Shown: positions 8,417 to 16,723 of the stretch, one piece after another
How the letters are laid out: each line of letters starts with the position of its first letter
Numbering within the stretch: position 1 is the stretch's first letter
Source: Acidobacteriota bacterium
Lineage (GTDB): Bacteria > Acidobacteriota > Terriglobia > Bryobacterales > Bryobacteraceae
Assembly (NCBI GenBank): GCA_016185425.1
Contig: JACPNQ010000003.1
Location: 1-64,000, forward strand
Direction of reading: 5' to 3'
Length of the DNA: 64,000 nucleotides
Position numbers and translations under genes: made by a program
The notes under the pieces: model-generated
Told to the model about the DNA's origin: nothing
The model's input: the letters and a program-made list of their open reading frames with translations, nothing else
The model's database searches: none

Positions 8417-9638
8417 GAAAATTACTATATCTAGTCGCCGTACCTTCCTGTCGATTTTGGGACCGGGCGCGGCGGCAGCGGGCGACTGGCCGCAGCATCT
8501 CGGACCGGCGCGGAACGGCTTCTATCCCGACGCCGACTTCAACTGGAGCGGCGGCGGTTTGCAGACGGTGTGGACGCGCGAGGTCGGGGCCGGGTTCGCG
8601 GCGCCCTCCGCCGCTGGCGGCAAGCTGCTCGTATTTCACCGTTTGGCTAGCAACGAGGTGATCGAGGCGCTCGACGCGAAGACGGGCAAAACGCTCTGGA
8701 AATCGGAGTATTCCACCACTTATCGTGACGACTTCGGGTTCGATGAAGGACCGCGCGGCGCGCCATGCGTCGCCGATGGCCGCGTTTACACATACGGCGC
8801 CGAAGGCACGCTGACGGCAACCGATGTCGCGACTGGCAAGCGCCTATGGCAGCGCAATGCAATGAAGGATTTTCATTCGCCCAAAGGCTACTTCGGCGCC
8901 GTGTGCGCGCCCGTGACCTTTGAAAACAAAGTTCTCGTGGGCGTGGGCGGTTCGCATGGAGGCGGCATCGTCGCCTTCGATTCGGGCGATGGCAAGACGG
9001 CGTGGCAGGCGCTGAACGATGAGGCCGGCTATTCTTCTCCTGTCATTGCGCCGTTGAACGGCCAGCCGCGCGCGGTCTTCTTCACAAGGGCCGGGCTCGC
9101 CGTGCTCGATCCTCGCGATGGCAAGGTGCACGCGCAGATGCGTTGGCGTTCGAGGTCGGCGGCATCGGTCAACGCGGCGACGCCTTTGATCAGCGGCAAT
9201 CAGATCTTCCTCACCGCAAGCTACGGGACTGGGGCCGTGCTGCTCGACATGAGCTCCGGACAGCCGAAAGAGATCTGGTCCGGCGATGACTCACTCTCCG
9301 CTCACTATGCGACGCCGGTGTTGAAGGACGGCTACCTGTACGGCTATCACGGCCGCCAGGAGACGGGCGCGGAGCTACGGTGTGTGGAGTGGAAGTCGGG
9401 CAAAGTGAAGTGGACGAACGACAAGTTTGGCGCCGGCAGTATTCTGCTGGTTCGCAATCGGATCTTGATGGTGCGGGAGAACGGGCAGATCGTACTCGCC
9501 GAAGCAACTCCCGCGGCGTTCAAGGGTGTGGCAACGCATCGCTCCATCGAGGGCACAATTCGCGCATACCCGGCGATCGCAAATGGCATGCTCTACGTGC
9601 GCAACGCGACGAATCAGCTAGCGGCCCTGCGGCCGTAG
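8415..9638 (+). CDS. PQQ-like beta-propeller repeat protein, Tat signal
   Basis: About 407 residues. The N-terminus SSRRTFLSILG resembles a twin-arginine signal, though its hydrophobic core is short. The body carries repeats of the type L-D-A-x-T-G-K-x-L-W (ALDAKTGKTLWKSEYS, TDVATGKRLWQ, FDSGDGKTAWQ), the pattern of 8-bladed PQQ/BamB-like propellers. Acidobacterial members of this kind are usually non-enzymatic, and no metal or PQQ ligand set was identified. The start codon overlaps head to head with that of the TonB-type receptor at 8414-8417. The 3' end overlaps the convergent TPR gene by 21 bp. It is likely periplasmic. Confidence 0.85.
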   Translation: MKITISSRRTFLSILGPGAAAAGDWPQHLGPARNGFYPDADFNWSGGGLQTVWTREVGAGFAAPSAAGGKLLVFHRLASNEVIEALDAKTGKTLWKSEYSTTYRDDFGFDEGPRGAPCVADGRVYTYGAEGTLTATDVATGKRLWQRNAMKDFHSPKGYFGAVCAPVTFENKVLVGVGGSHGGGIVAFDSGDGKTAWQALNDEAGYSSPVIAPLNGQPRAVFFTRAGLAVLDPRDGKVHAQMRWRSRSAASVNAATPLISGNQIFLTASYGTGAVLLDMSSGQPKEIWSGDDSLSAHYATPVLKDGYLYGYHGRQETGAELRCVEWKSGKVKWTNDKFGAGSILLVRNRILMVRENGQIVLAEATPAAFKGVATHRSIEGTIRAYPAIANGMLYVRNATNQLAALRP

Positions 9639-10409
9639 CGCCTCGCGCGCTTCGCGGATCCAGGGATGGCCCGCCGGGAGTTGCTCCTGAAAGATCTCGA
9701 GCGCCTGCCGGTAGAGCGGTATGGCCTCAGCTTCGCGGCCGCGGGCGCGGAGGATGTCGGCCAGGTTGCTGGCGCTCAGTCCGGTGCGCACGTGCCGCGC
9801 GCCGAGGTGGCGTTGAAAGACCTGCAGCGCCTTGCGCTGCCAGGTCTCCGCTTCGGCCGCCCGGTCTGTGGCGAGCAGGAGCGAGGCGAGGTTGTTCCAG
9901 GTGGTAGCGTTCTCGGGGTTGGCGGCAGTATCGCGGGCAGCGGTTCGGAAGAGCGTCTCGGCCTCTTTCATATCGCCGGCCGATTGCAGCGCTTGCGCGA
10001 GATCGTTGCGCCGCGCATTCGTCGGCTCTATAGCGAGCGCTTGTTGTAGCAGCGCTATCACGGCGTGCGCATCGCCGCGGCGTTCGGCGAACTGAGCCAG
10101 CCGCGAGAGGCAGCGCGCCTTCTTCCGGCAGGTTCCAAACAGCTCTTCGGCCTCATGTGAGCGGCCTTGTGCGGCGACGGCTTCGGCAAGGAAGGGTGCG
10201 ACTTCGGGGTCCGGGAGCGCCTGGCGGAGTTGGGCCTCGGCATCGGGGAAACGGTTGATCCGAAGCCAGAAAAGGCCGAGGTCGCGATGCGCGGCGCGGG
10301 CTTCCGGTGTACCGGCCTCCAGCCTCGCGATGCGCTGCTCGTGGAACGCGGCGAGCGGCAACGGATCGACGGGAGAGAAGAGCTGGAAAAGTAGAAAGAG
10401 GGGGGTCAC
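9618..10409 (-). CDS. Tetratricopeptide repeat protein
   Basis: A 263-residue protein with a short hydrophobic N-terminus and several TPR units. The clearest are near residues 128-165 (NDLAQALQSAGDMKEAETLFR), 166-205 (TWNNLASLLLATDRAAEAE) and 207-250 (SASNLADILRARGREAEAI), of the kinesin-light-chain type. TPRs mediate protein contacts; no partner is evident. The GTG start at 10409 overlaps the TGA of the di-heme peroxidase gene (GTGA), so the two are coupled. The 3' end overlaps the convergent PQQ gene. It is probably the last gene of a dipeptidase-peroxidase-TPR operon. Confidence 0.82.
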   Translation of the reverse strand: MTPLFLLFQLFSPVDPLPLAAFHEQRIARLEAGTPEARAAHRDLGLFWLRINRFPDAEAQLRQALPDPEVAPFLAEAVAAQGRSHEAEELFGTCRKKARCLSRLAQFAERRGDAHAVIALLQQALAIEPTNARRNDLAQALQSAGDMKEAETLFRTAARDTAANPENATTWNNLASLLLATDRAAEAETWQRKALQVFQRHLGARHVRTGLSASNLADILRARGREAEAIPLYRQALEIFQEQLPAGHPWIREAREALRPQGR

Positions 10410-11266
10410 ATACCCTCACGAACAACGCCGGTGAGGGACTTCAGGAACGCAACGATGGCCTGTTTCTCGTCGGGGGCCAACCGCAGCGGCCGCATCTCGG
10501 GATCCGTGCCGCCCTTGTCGTAATGGTCGATGACCGCTTCGAGTGTGGGGGCGCTGCCGTCGTGGAAATAGGGCGCGGCTTCGGCGACCTGACGAAGGCT
10601 CGGCGTCTTGAACGCGCCGTTGCGGCCCTTGTCGATACTCTTGCCGGCATCGGTGACATGGAAGTCTTCGTCGGTGAGATTGGGACCGAGGTGGCAGGAG
10701 ATGCAGCCGGCTTTGCCCCGAAACAAATTCAGGCCTTTTTGTTGTTGCGCGTCGAGGGCCGTCCGGTCGCCCGCAATGTAGCGGTCGTACGGCGAATCGC
10801 CCGCGAGGATCGTGCGGACATAGGACGCGAGCGCGCGGCGGAGGGTGAGAACATCGAGCTGGTTGTATGCCGGCATGGCGGCCAGACGGCTCACGGCATC
10901 GTCGAGTGGCATGGCCATTTCGAGCGGGTTGGTAATGGGCTGCACGACCTGGTCTTCGAGCGTCGCGGCACGGCCGTCCCAGAAGAACGATTTGCCCCAG
11001 GCGCGATTCAGTATGCGCGGCGAACGCCGTGGCCCGATCTGCCCGCCGATGCCTTTCGCGCGCGGGTGCTCGTCGGTGAAGGCACGGTTGGGATCATGAC
11101 AAGTGGCACAGGCAACGGTGCCATCGCGGGAGAGTTGCTTTTCAAAGAAGAGCTTGCGCCCGAGGGCAACGGTCTCCGCGCGGAGCGGATTGTCGTCGGG
11201 AACAGGGATGTGGGTGTCCAGGCCGAGAGGCACTCGCAAGGCGAACAGGAGCAGCCACAGCATCAT
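10406..11266 (-). CDS. Di-heme cytochrome c peroxidase / MauG-family protein
   Basis: A 286-residue protein with two CxxCH heme c motifs, CATCH (53-57) and CISCH (188-192). It also has the family's DGR and NPLEM segments and the C-terminal FHDGSAPTLEAVIDHY stretch. Bacterial members reduce H2O2 in the periplasm or oxidise protein substrates. It is a little shorter than classical CcpA (about 320-340). The N-terminus is hydrophobic (MLWLLLFALRVPLG) and could be a signal peptide. Two ATGs in tandem (11266, 11263) are possible starts. It follows the dipeptidase stop by 8 bp and overlaps the TPR gene start. Confidence 0.9.
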   Translation of the reverse strand: MMLWLLLFALRVPLGLDTHIPVPDDNPLRAETVALGRKLFFEKQLSRDGTVACATCHDPNRAFTDEHPRAKGIGGQIGPRRSPRILNRAWGKSFFWDGRAATLEDQVVQPITNPLEMAMPLDDAVSRLAAMPAYNQLDVLTLRRALASYVRTILAGDSPYDRYIAGDRTALDAQQQKGLNLFRGKAGCISCHLGPNLTDEDFHVTDAGKSIDKGRNGAFKTPSLRQVAEAAPYFHDGSAPTLEAVIDHYDKGGTDPEMRPLRLAPDEKQAIVAFLKSLTGVVREGM

Positions 11267-11274
11267 TCCATAGC

Positions 11275-12330
11275 TTATGCGATCCAGGTCTGGGCGAGGA
11301 CGCGCTCGAAATTGCCGCCAAGGATGAGCTCGATGTTGCGATCCGAGTACTTCCGCTTCACGAGGCCTTCGGTGATGTCGTAGATCTTTTTCGCGTAGTC
11401 GATGCCGTCGAGATCGAATCGGCGCTCGGGCCTGAGGACGACATCGCGGCCGTCGAGATCGACATCGCTGCCGATGCCGGCGTGCTCGATACCCGCGATT
11501 TTGACGACGTGATCGATGTGATCGAGAACATGCTCGACCGTGACGCTGCCGCCGGAACGGACGAAGCCACGGACCATCGTCACGCCCATCACGCCGCCGC
11601 GCTTTGCCATGCGGCGGATGGCGTCGTCAGTCTTGCAGCGCGGCATGCCGGGGACAAGTGCGCGGCAGTTGGAGTGGGTGACGACGACAGGTTTGCAGGA
11701 GGCTTCGATGGCATCGAGCGTGGTCTTGTCGCCGCAGTGCGAGATATCGACGGTCATGCCGACAGTGTTCATGCGCTGCAGGATCTCCACGCCGTACGGG
11801 CTGATGCCCGCGTTACCGCCGAGGCGGTTTGAGTGATAGGTCAACTGCGAAACGCGCTGGCCGAGTTTGTAGAAATGATCGACATCGTCAATGGTGCGGA
11901 AGTGCGCCGAGTTCTGTTGGCCAATGAGGATCCCGATAGCGCCGGACTCCTTGGCCTGACGGAAATGGCGAGCCTTTTCGATGCGCAGGAATTGCTTGGG
12001 GTGGCGCTCGATGAAAGAGTTCCAGCCAGTGACGTCCCTGTAGGTCTGCGCATAAATATCGCCTTCAATGAATCCAACCGCTGGATGGAAGGCAGTGATT
12101 CCGGAGTTTTGAAGCCGCAGAAAATCGACATCGCGGAAGTTCGCGGGGTCCCGCTCCCAGGCAGCGAGCTTGCGGTAGTTCAGAGTGAGCAAGCCCAACA
12201 TATCGATCACCGTTGCGCGTTGAACGAGATCGATAGTTCGTGTCGAATACGCTTTTGCGTCTTTCGCACGAATCATAGGCGCAGCGAGGGCCAGCGCCGC
12301 TCCATGTAACATCGAGCGACGGGTGATCAT
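11275..12330 (-). CDS. M19-family dipeptidase-like protein, Tat signal, altered metal site
   Basis: A 351-residue protein with a twin-arginine type signal (ITRRSMLHGAALALA). It carries M19 (renal dipeptidase) landmarks: LTYHSNRLGG near 163-172, VDISHCGD (194-201) with ligand H198, THSNCRAL with H219, and GIGSDVDLDG (286-295). Two family metal-binding features are absent. The N-terminal DxHxD is VIDMLG here (42-46), and the bridging Glu of the G-x-E-G-G segment is replaced in IGQQNS (136-141). The fold assignment is firm, but a classical binuclear zinc dipeptidase activity is uncertain. It heads an operon with a di-heme peroxidase and is exported by prediction. Confidence 0.85.
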   Translation of the reverse strand: MITRRSMLHGAALALAAPMIRAKDAKAYSTRTIDLVQRATVIDMLGLLTLNYRKLAAWERDPANFRDVDFLRLQNSGITAFHPAVGFIEGDIYAQTYRDVTGWNSFIERHPKQFLRIEKARHFRQAKESGAIGILIGQQNSAHFRTIDDVDHFYKLGQRVSQLTYHSNRLGGNAGISPYGVEILQRMNTVGMTVDISHCGDKTTLDAIEASCKPVVVTHSNCRALVPGMPRCKTDDAIRRMAKRGGVMGVTMVRGFVRSGGSVTVEHVLDHIDHVVKIAGIEHAGIGSDVDLDGRDVVLRPERRFDLDGIDYAKKIYDITEGLVKRKYSDRNIELILGGNFERVLAQTWIA

Positions 12331-12402
12331 ATGGGGGAAGTGGCTAGGCTATCACACCATTGGACGCCGTTCGCCCTCGCTACGCCGCAGCGTTTCAGAA
12401 TT

Positions 12403-14475
12403 TTACTTCGGTTGCGAAGGGATGATGTTTTCGGCGATCCAGATTTCAGCATCCGTGGTGCCAGCCTGGAAGTAGATTTTTCGGCCGGAGGGATCGACGA
12501 CAGGGGAGTGGATGGCCTTCTTGTGGATGCCGGTGGGTTGCATGGCGCCACTGTTAAGATCGACGCGTAACAACTGGCCGGTTCCGACGGAGGATCGTCC
12601 TTTGCCAATCCAGGCATAAACAGCCCGGCCGTCGTGTGAGAACGCAGAGTGATTGATGAAGGAATCGGTAGCCTCGTAGGCCGCGACAACTCTCGGTTGT
12701 CCCCCGGTCACAGGGATAACAACAAGTTCCCTTCGTTCGCCTTCCAGGCGCCGTATCGAAGCCAACAAAGAGCCATCCGGTGAGATTGCCAGGCCACGCA
12801 AGTTCCCTCCATCCTTGTAAGAGGCCTTATGAAGGGTCCGCTTTTCTTTGCTGGCCACGTCTATCGCTTCGACAGCAACAGCTTCTTCCGGCCATTCGCG
12901 GAACAGGAGATAAAGAGTCTTGCCGTCTTTGGAAAACACCGGACAGAGTGGATTCCGGGCAGGCGAGATGGTAAGGAATGGAGTCGTATTGCCGGAGGCC
13001 GGATCGAACCAAAGCAACTCCTTGGAATTAGGCCGGTGATTTGTCTCGAGAAGGAGCCTTTCCCCATCAGGCGCCCAGATGGCAGAGATTGGAGGCCCGG
13101 GAAGGGCGACGCTGCGTTCAACTCCGGTCGAGATTTCCCGTATCGTCGCGGATACACCGTTCTCCGCGAGGACGATTGTCCGGTATAGGAGCCGCCTTGC
13201 GTCGGGGCTGAGAACAGGCGCTAGATGACCTCCAGGACGGCGGCTGGAGATGAGTTCGATCTGGCCATCGAGCCTGCCGGTAGCGGGATCGACCGTTGCC
13301 GAATAGATATCGGATCCGCCAACACGCCGCGCGAATATCATGGCTCCGGAATTTGTGAATCCAATGCCATTGACTCCTTGTGCCAAGTCCTCGCGGATCG
13401 ACCGTATTGGTCCATTGGGGCGTCCATCTTCAACGGGCACATACCAGAGTCCGTAGGCGCCGGTGCGATTGCTGAGGAACAGCACGCCGCGGCCATCCGC
13501 CGACCAGTGCGGATATGAGTCGTTAGCCGAGTGAGTAACGATGGGAACCGGGCTCCCACCGGAAGTGGAGACAACGTAGATGTCAGAAGGTCCCCGCGAA
13601 GGGCCAGATATGGAGAGCCATTTGCCATCCGGGGAAAAACTGGCGAGCTGCGCGTTCCGGAATTGGCCCGGCGCCACGAGTTCCTTCCTTTCGCCGGTGG
13701 AAAGCGAAATGAGATAGAGGGAGAACAGGCCGTCGGCACCATAGAACGCGGTAGCCAGGGTAATTCCGTCGGGAGACCATGCCAGTGGCACAGGATATCC
13801 TTCACCACCCGCCCAACCGATGGTGCGAACTCCGGATCCGTCGGAGTTCATGAGGCGAAGCTCGTAGCCGCCCTGGCCCGCTGGATTCTTCAGGAACCAG
13901 TTGTAGGCAATCTTCTTGCCATCGGGAGAAAACCGGGAATCCTGTGCGAATTCTCCATTGGACTTCGCCCAGCCGCCCGTGTTCGTGAGGAGCTTGGTCG
14001 TGTTGGTAGCGAGATCGCGCAGACCAAGGTCGCCGGTGTCCCAGTGTGCGTACGTGAGATAGCGGCCGTCCGGCGAGATCGAACCTTCATCGTCAGCATC
14101 GGGTCCCGACCAGAGTTGGCGCACACGAGGGCCGGAGCCGATGGGAGCAGACGCAGTTAACGCGGCGATGCGGCCTCGGGCGGTGGCGACGGTTTCGGAT
14201 TGGTCGGCGTAGTCCTTTACCAGGCGTTCGTAGGTGCGGCGGGCTTGTTCGCCACCCTGCTTTTCCTGGCACCTCGCCATTTCGAGAAGGGCTTTTGCAG
14301 CGAGTTTGCGGTCGCCTGAGAAGTCCTTGGCAATGCGCTGGTAGAGCTCGATGGCGCCTTTCAGGTCGCCTTGGCTGCGCTCCTTCATGAGCGCCTGCTG
14401 GAAGAGCGTTTCTCCGGTTTTCTGCGCAATTACCAGTCCGCCGGCGAGGAAGATTGTCTGGAGAAGTAGTTTCAT
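12403..14475 (-). CDS. PD40/TolB-like WD40 beta-propeller protein with N-terminal TPR segment
   Basis: About 690 residues: a signal peptide (MKLLLQTIFLAGGLVIAQ), a helical TPR-like segment (about 20-100: AIELYQRIAKDFSGD, AKALLEMARCQEKQG), then many propeller blades of the PD40 type (repeats of S-P-D-G-K/R, such as ISPDGRYLTYAHW, FSPDGKKIAYNWF, WSADGRGVLFLS). The architecture resembles YbgF/TolB-like acidobacterial proteins and is probably periplasmic. The function is unknown. The start at 14475 is preferred because it opens a textbook signal peptide; the frame is open to 14517. The gene follows the OmpR-type regulator, with a copy of the 18-bp direct repeat about 47 bp upstream, so it is a likely regulon member. 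Confidence 0.87.
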   Translation of the reverse strand: MKLLLQTIFLAGGLVIAQKTGETLFQQALMKERSQGDLKGAIELYQRIAKDFSGDRKLAAKALLEMARCQEKQGGEQARRTYERLVKDYADQSETVATARGRIAALTASAPIGSGPRVRQLWSGPDADDEGSISPDGRYLTYAHWDTGDLGLRDLATNTTKLLTNTGGWAKSNGEFAQDSRFSPDGKKIAYNWFLKNPAGQGGYELRLMNSDGSGVRTIGWAGGEGYPVPLAWSPDGITLATAFYGADGLFSLYLISLSTGERKELVAPGQFRNAQLASFSPDGKWLSISGPSRGPSDIYVVSTSGGSPVPIVTHSANDSYPHWSADGRGVLFLSNRTGAYGLWYVPVEDGRPNGPIRSIREDLAQGVNGIGFTNSGAMIFARRVGGSDIYSATVDPATGRLDGQIELISSRRPGGHLAPVLSPDARRLLYRTIVLAENGVSATIREISTGVERSVALPGPPISAIWAPDGERLLLETNHRPNSKELLWFDPASGNTTPFLTISPARNPLCPVFSKDGKTLYLLFREWPEEAVAVEAIDVASKEKRTLHKASYKDGGNLRGLAISPDGSLLASIRRLEGERRELVVIPVTGGQPRVVAAYEATDSFINHSAFSHDGRAVYAWIGKGRSSVGTGQLLRVDLNSGAMQPTGIHKKAIHSPVVDPSGRKIYFQAGTTDAEIWIAENIIPSQPK

Positions 14476-14522
14476 ACGTATTGGCAGATTAGCGGCGATC
14501 CTGGCGGCGATTGTCATTGCTG

Positions 14523-14540
14523 CGTCAGGGGTTTGTCAGG
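14523..14540 (-). promoter_or_regulatory. Direct repeat, copy 2: likely OmpR-type regulator site upstream of the PD40 gene
   Basis: CGTCAGGGGTTTGTCAGG contains two GTCAGG half-sites exactly 11 bp apart. It matches the copy at 16706-16723 at 15 of 18 positions. It overlaps the stop codon of the response regulator and lies 47 bp before the PD40 start. Direct repeats with about one helical turn spacing are the usual target of OmpR/PhoB dimers. Function is inferred from sequence and position. Confidence 0.55.
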
Positions 14541-15189
14541 GAATCCATTTGTATCCGGCTCCGCGGATAGTTACTAAGTGGCCTTCGGGAAGTTTGGCGC
14601 GGAGAGTAACTATGTAGTTATCAATTACTCGATTGGAGACATAGACATCCTCGCCGACGACAGAGTCGAGGAGTTCGTCGCGAGACAGGACGCGGTTCGG
14701 TTTTGCAGTGAGGGCGCGGAGAAGCAGCAGCTCGCGGCGGCTGATCTCGATGGGCCGGCCCGCCCTGGTTGCCGTGTAGGCGGCGAAGTCGATTTCGACG
14801 TCGCCGATTTGGAGTTTGTCGTTCGATTGCGTCCGGCGGAGGAGGGCGCGGATGCGGGCGAGGAGTTCGCGGAGGGAGAAGGGTTTGGTCAGGTAGTCGT
14901 CCGCGCCGATGTCGAGGCCAAGAACGCGGTCGGTCTCTTCTCCGCGCGCGGTGAGCATGAGGATGGGCATTTGCCGGCCCTGGCTTCGCAGAGTGCGACA
15001 GATCTCGTAGCCGCTGAGGCCGGGGAGCATGAGGTCGAGGACGATGAGATCCGGCGGGTTGGTTTGCGCAGATGAGAGGCCGTCGTCCCCGGTGATTGCC
15101 GTCGTCACTTCATAGCCCTCACGGCGGAGCTGGCCGGAAAGGCCGAGTAAAATGGCGGGTTCGTCTTCGACGATGAGAATTCGGCTCAT
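14536..15189 (-). CDS. OmpR-family response regulator (winged helix)
   Basis: A 217-residue two-domain regulator. The receiver (1-120) has E8/D9, phosphoacceptor D52 (VLDLMLPG), T80 and K102. The C-terminal OmpR/PhoB-type winged helix ends with the VRGAGYKWIP-like hairpin (here TIRGAGYKWIP). It binds DNA as a dimer once phosphorylated, presumably by the kinase encoded just upstream, whose stop overlaps this ATG (ATGA). Nearly identical direct repeats in front of the kinase gene and in front of the PD40 gene are plausible targets, implying autoregulation plus control of the PD40 protein. The signal sensed is unknown. Confidence 0.93.
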   Translation of the reverse strand: MSRILIVEDEPAILLGLSGQLRREGYEVTTAITGDDGLSSAQTNPPDLIVLDLMLPGLSGYEICRTLRSQGRQMPILMLTARGEETDRVLGLDIGADDYLTKPFSLRELLARIRALLRRTQSNDKLQIGDVEIDFAAYTATRAGRPIEISRRELLLLRALTAKPNRVLSRDELLDSVVGEDVYVSNRVIDNYIVTLRAKLPEGHLVTIRGAGYKWIP

Positions 15190-16667
15190 ACCGGCAGCAG
15201 CAGGCGGAACGTGCTGCCCTTTCCGGGCTGGCTGTCGACGGTGACTTTGCCGCCGTGGCCTTCCATGACATGGCGCACGAGGGTGAGACCTAAGCCAGCG
15301 CCTTGAATGTTGCGGTTTTCATTAGACGGAACGCGGTAAAAGCTGTCAAAGATGCGCTGCTGTTCGGCGGCGGGGATGCCGATGCCGAAGTCACGCACTT
15401 CGATGGCGGCTTGCGGGCCGGCGGCTTCGACTCGCAGTTGGATATCGCGGGATTCGCCGGAGTATTTCATAGCGTTGGTTAGGAGGTTCAGCACGGCCTG
15501 TTCGATGGCGTCGCGATCGGCGTTGATGGTTTCGGGCGGATTGTCCATCGTGGTTTCGAGTTTATAGCCGGCGCGCGCCATCATCGGGCGTGTCGATGCG
15601 GCGATGGATTCAACCAGATCCGTTAGCCGTGTGGGCGCGAGGGCATATGGCCGGCGTTGGCGCTCGATGCGGGAGAACTCGAGAACGTTGTTGACGAGGC
15701 GGCTGAGGCGTTCTGTTTCGTGCTGCATCGTTTCGAGATATTCGTCGCGCTTGGCGGCCGTTAGATCGGGACTCATCCTCATGCTTTCGATGAAAATGCG
15801 GAGGGCCGTTAGCGGAGTGCGCAGTTCGTGAGATACGCCGGCGATAAATTGGGTGCGCAATCCGGCGAGCTGCTTCTCGCGCTGTTTGTCGCGCCAGAGG
15901 AGGAAGCCGCCGAGGAGGGCGACGGCAATTGTTACGGCGAACATCGCGATGAGGATTTGGCGGGTTAGTGTTCGGTCCGCCGGGTGTGTCACAGGAAGCG
16001 TGATGCGGAGGTTGGGAAAGGGATCGCCGAGGGGCTGGCCGGCGGTGAGAGATGTTTCTGGCGGTGCGCGCATTGCGTGGAAGGATCGATCCGGTTTGAG
16101 GCCGATGAGGTACAAGGGCTCGCCCCATGCGAGCCACTGGCCGGCGATGGGATGGATCTCCTCCTTTTGGAAGCGTGCGGCGGCTTCGGCGTGTGCGATG
16201 AGGGCGGGATCCGTATTGATGAGACGCAGGCCCATCGGAGAAAGTAGATGGGGCGACTCCAGTTTGCGGAGTTTCGCGTTGATACGCGGGGCTGCGTATG
16301 CGGCGACGGGCACGCCGTGTTCGTCGGTGATTTCGAGAGGGAGCGCGGCGAGTGCACTTAGCGTCACGAAGTCATTCGATTGGACGGCCCTTTCGAGGCG
16401 GGCGAGGTGCGTTGTAGAAGCGCGGTTCTCCCAGGGGAGATGGACGCGTCCGTTTTGAATCATGCCGCGGAAGGCCGGTGGCTGATCGAGCCTCGATAGG
16501 AGAGATTGGCGAGCATTGGCCAGGCGCTGCGCTTGCGCTTCCTGATTGACACGAGTCAGGAGTTGTTGTTCCTGATCGAGAAGCCGGAGGAAGAGCGCAG
16601 TGAGGACGAGACACGGCGCGAGGACAGCGGCTGCGAGCCAGAGAGTTTGGCGTCCGGCAGGGAGCAT
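15186..16667 (-). CDS. Sensor histidine kinase, membrane bound
   Basis: A 493-residue kinase. TM1 is about 8-30, a periplasmic sensor region of roughly 205 residues lies between, and TM2 is about 236-258. A short helix leads to HisKA with phospho-acceptor H280 (FIAGVSHELRTPL), then an HATPase domain with the N box (NLLTNAMKYS), G1 (DFGIGIP) and G2 (GAGLGLTL). No HAMP domain is evident. The sensor region matches no family I recognise. The stop overlaps the regulator ATG, so the two form an operon. The start at 16667 has a TAAAAT -10 candidate (16685-16680) and an 18-bp direct repeat upstream. Confidence 0.92.
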   Translation of the reverse strand: MLPAGRQTLWLAAAVLAPCLVLTALFLRLLDQEQQLLTRVNQEAQAQRLANARQSLLSRLDQPPAFRGMIQNGRVHLPWENRASTTHLARLERAVQSNDFVTLSALAALPLEITDEHGVPVAAYAAPRINAKLRKLESPHLLSPMGLRLINTDPALIAHAEAAARFQKEEIHPIAGQWLAWGEPLYLIGLKPDRSFHAMRAPPETSLTAGQPLGDPFPNLRITLPVTHPADRTLTRQILIAMFAVTIAVALLGGFLLWRDKQREKQLAGLRTQFIAGVSHELRTPLTALRIFIESMRMSPDLTAAKRDEYLETMQHETERLSRLVNNVLEFSRIERQRRPYALAPTRLTDLVESIAASTRPMMARAGYKLETTMDNPPETINADRDAIEQAVLNLLTNAMKYSGESRDIQLRVEAAGPQAAIEVRDFGIGIPAAEQQRIFDSFYRVPSNENRNIQGAGLGLTLVRHVMEGHGGKVTVDSQPGKGSTFRLLLPV

Positions 16668-16705
16668 TGGGGTGTACTGATTTTACGCGCGCCGAGAGGG
16701 AGGAG

Positions 16706-16723
16706 TGTCAGGGGAGTGTCAGG
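16706..16723 (-). promoter_or_regulatory. Direct repeat, copy 1: likely OmpR-type regulator site upstream of the histidine kinase
   Basis: TGTCAGGGGAGTGTCAGG contains two TGTCAGG half-sites with an 11-bp period. On the minus strand its proximal half falls where a -35 box would be for the TAAAAT candidate -10 at 16685-16680, and it ends 38 bp before the kinase ATG. A near-identical element sits at 14523-14540 before the PD40 gene. It also overlaps the last codons of cobA/hemD. It is probably an autoregulatory site for the adjacent OmpR-type regulator. Confidence 0.55.
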
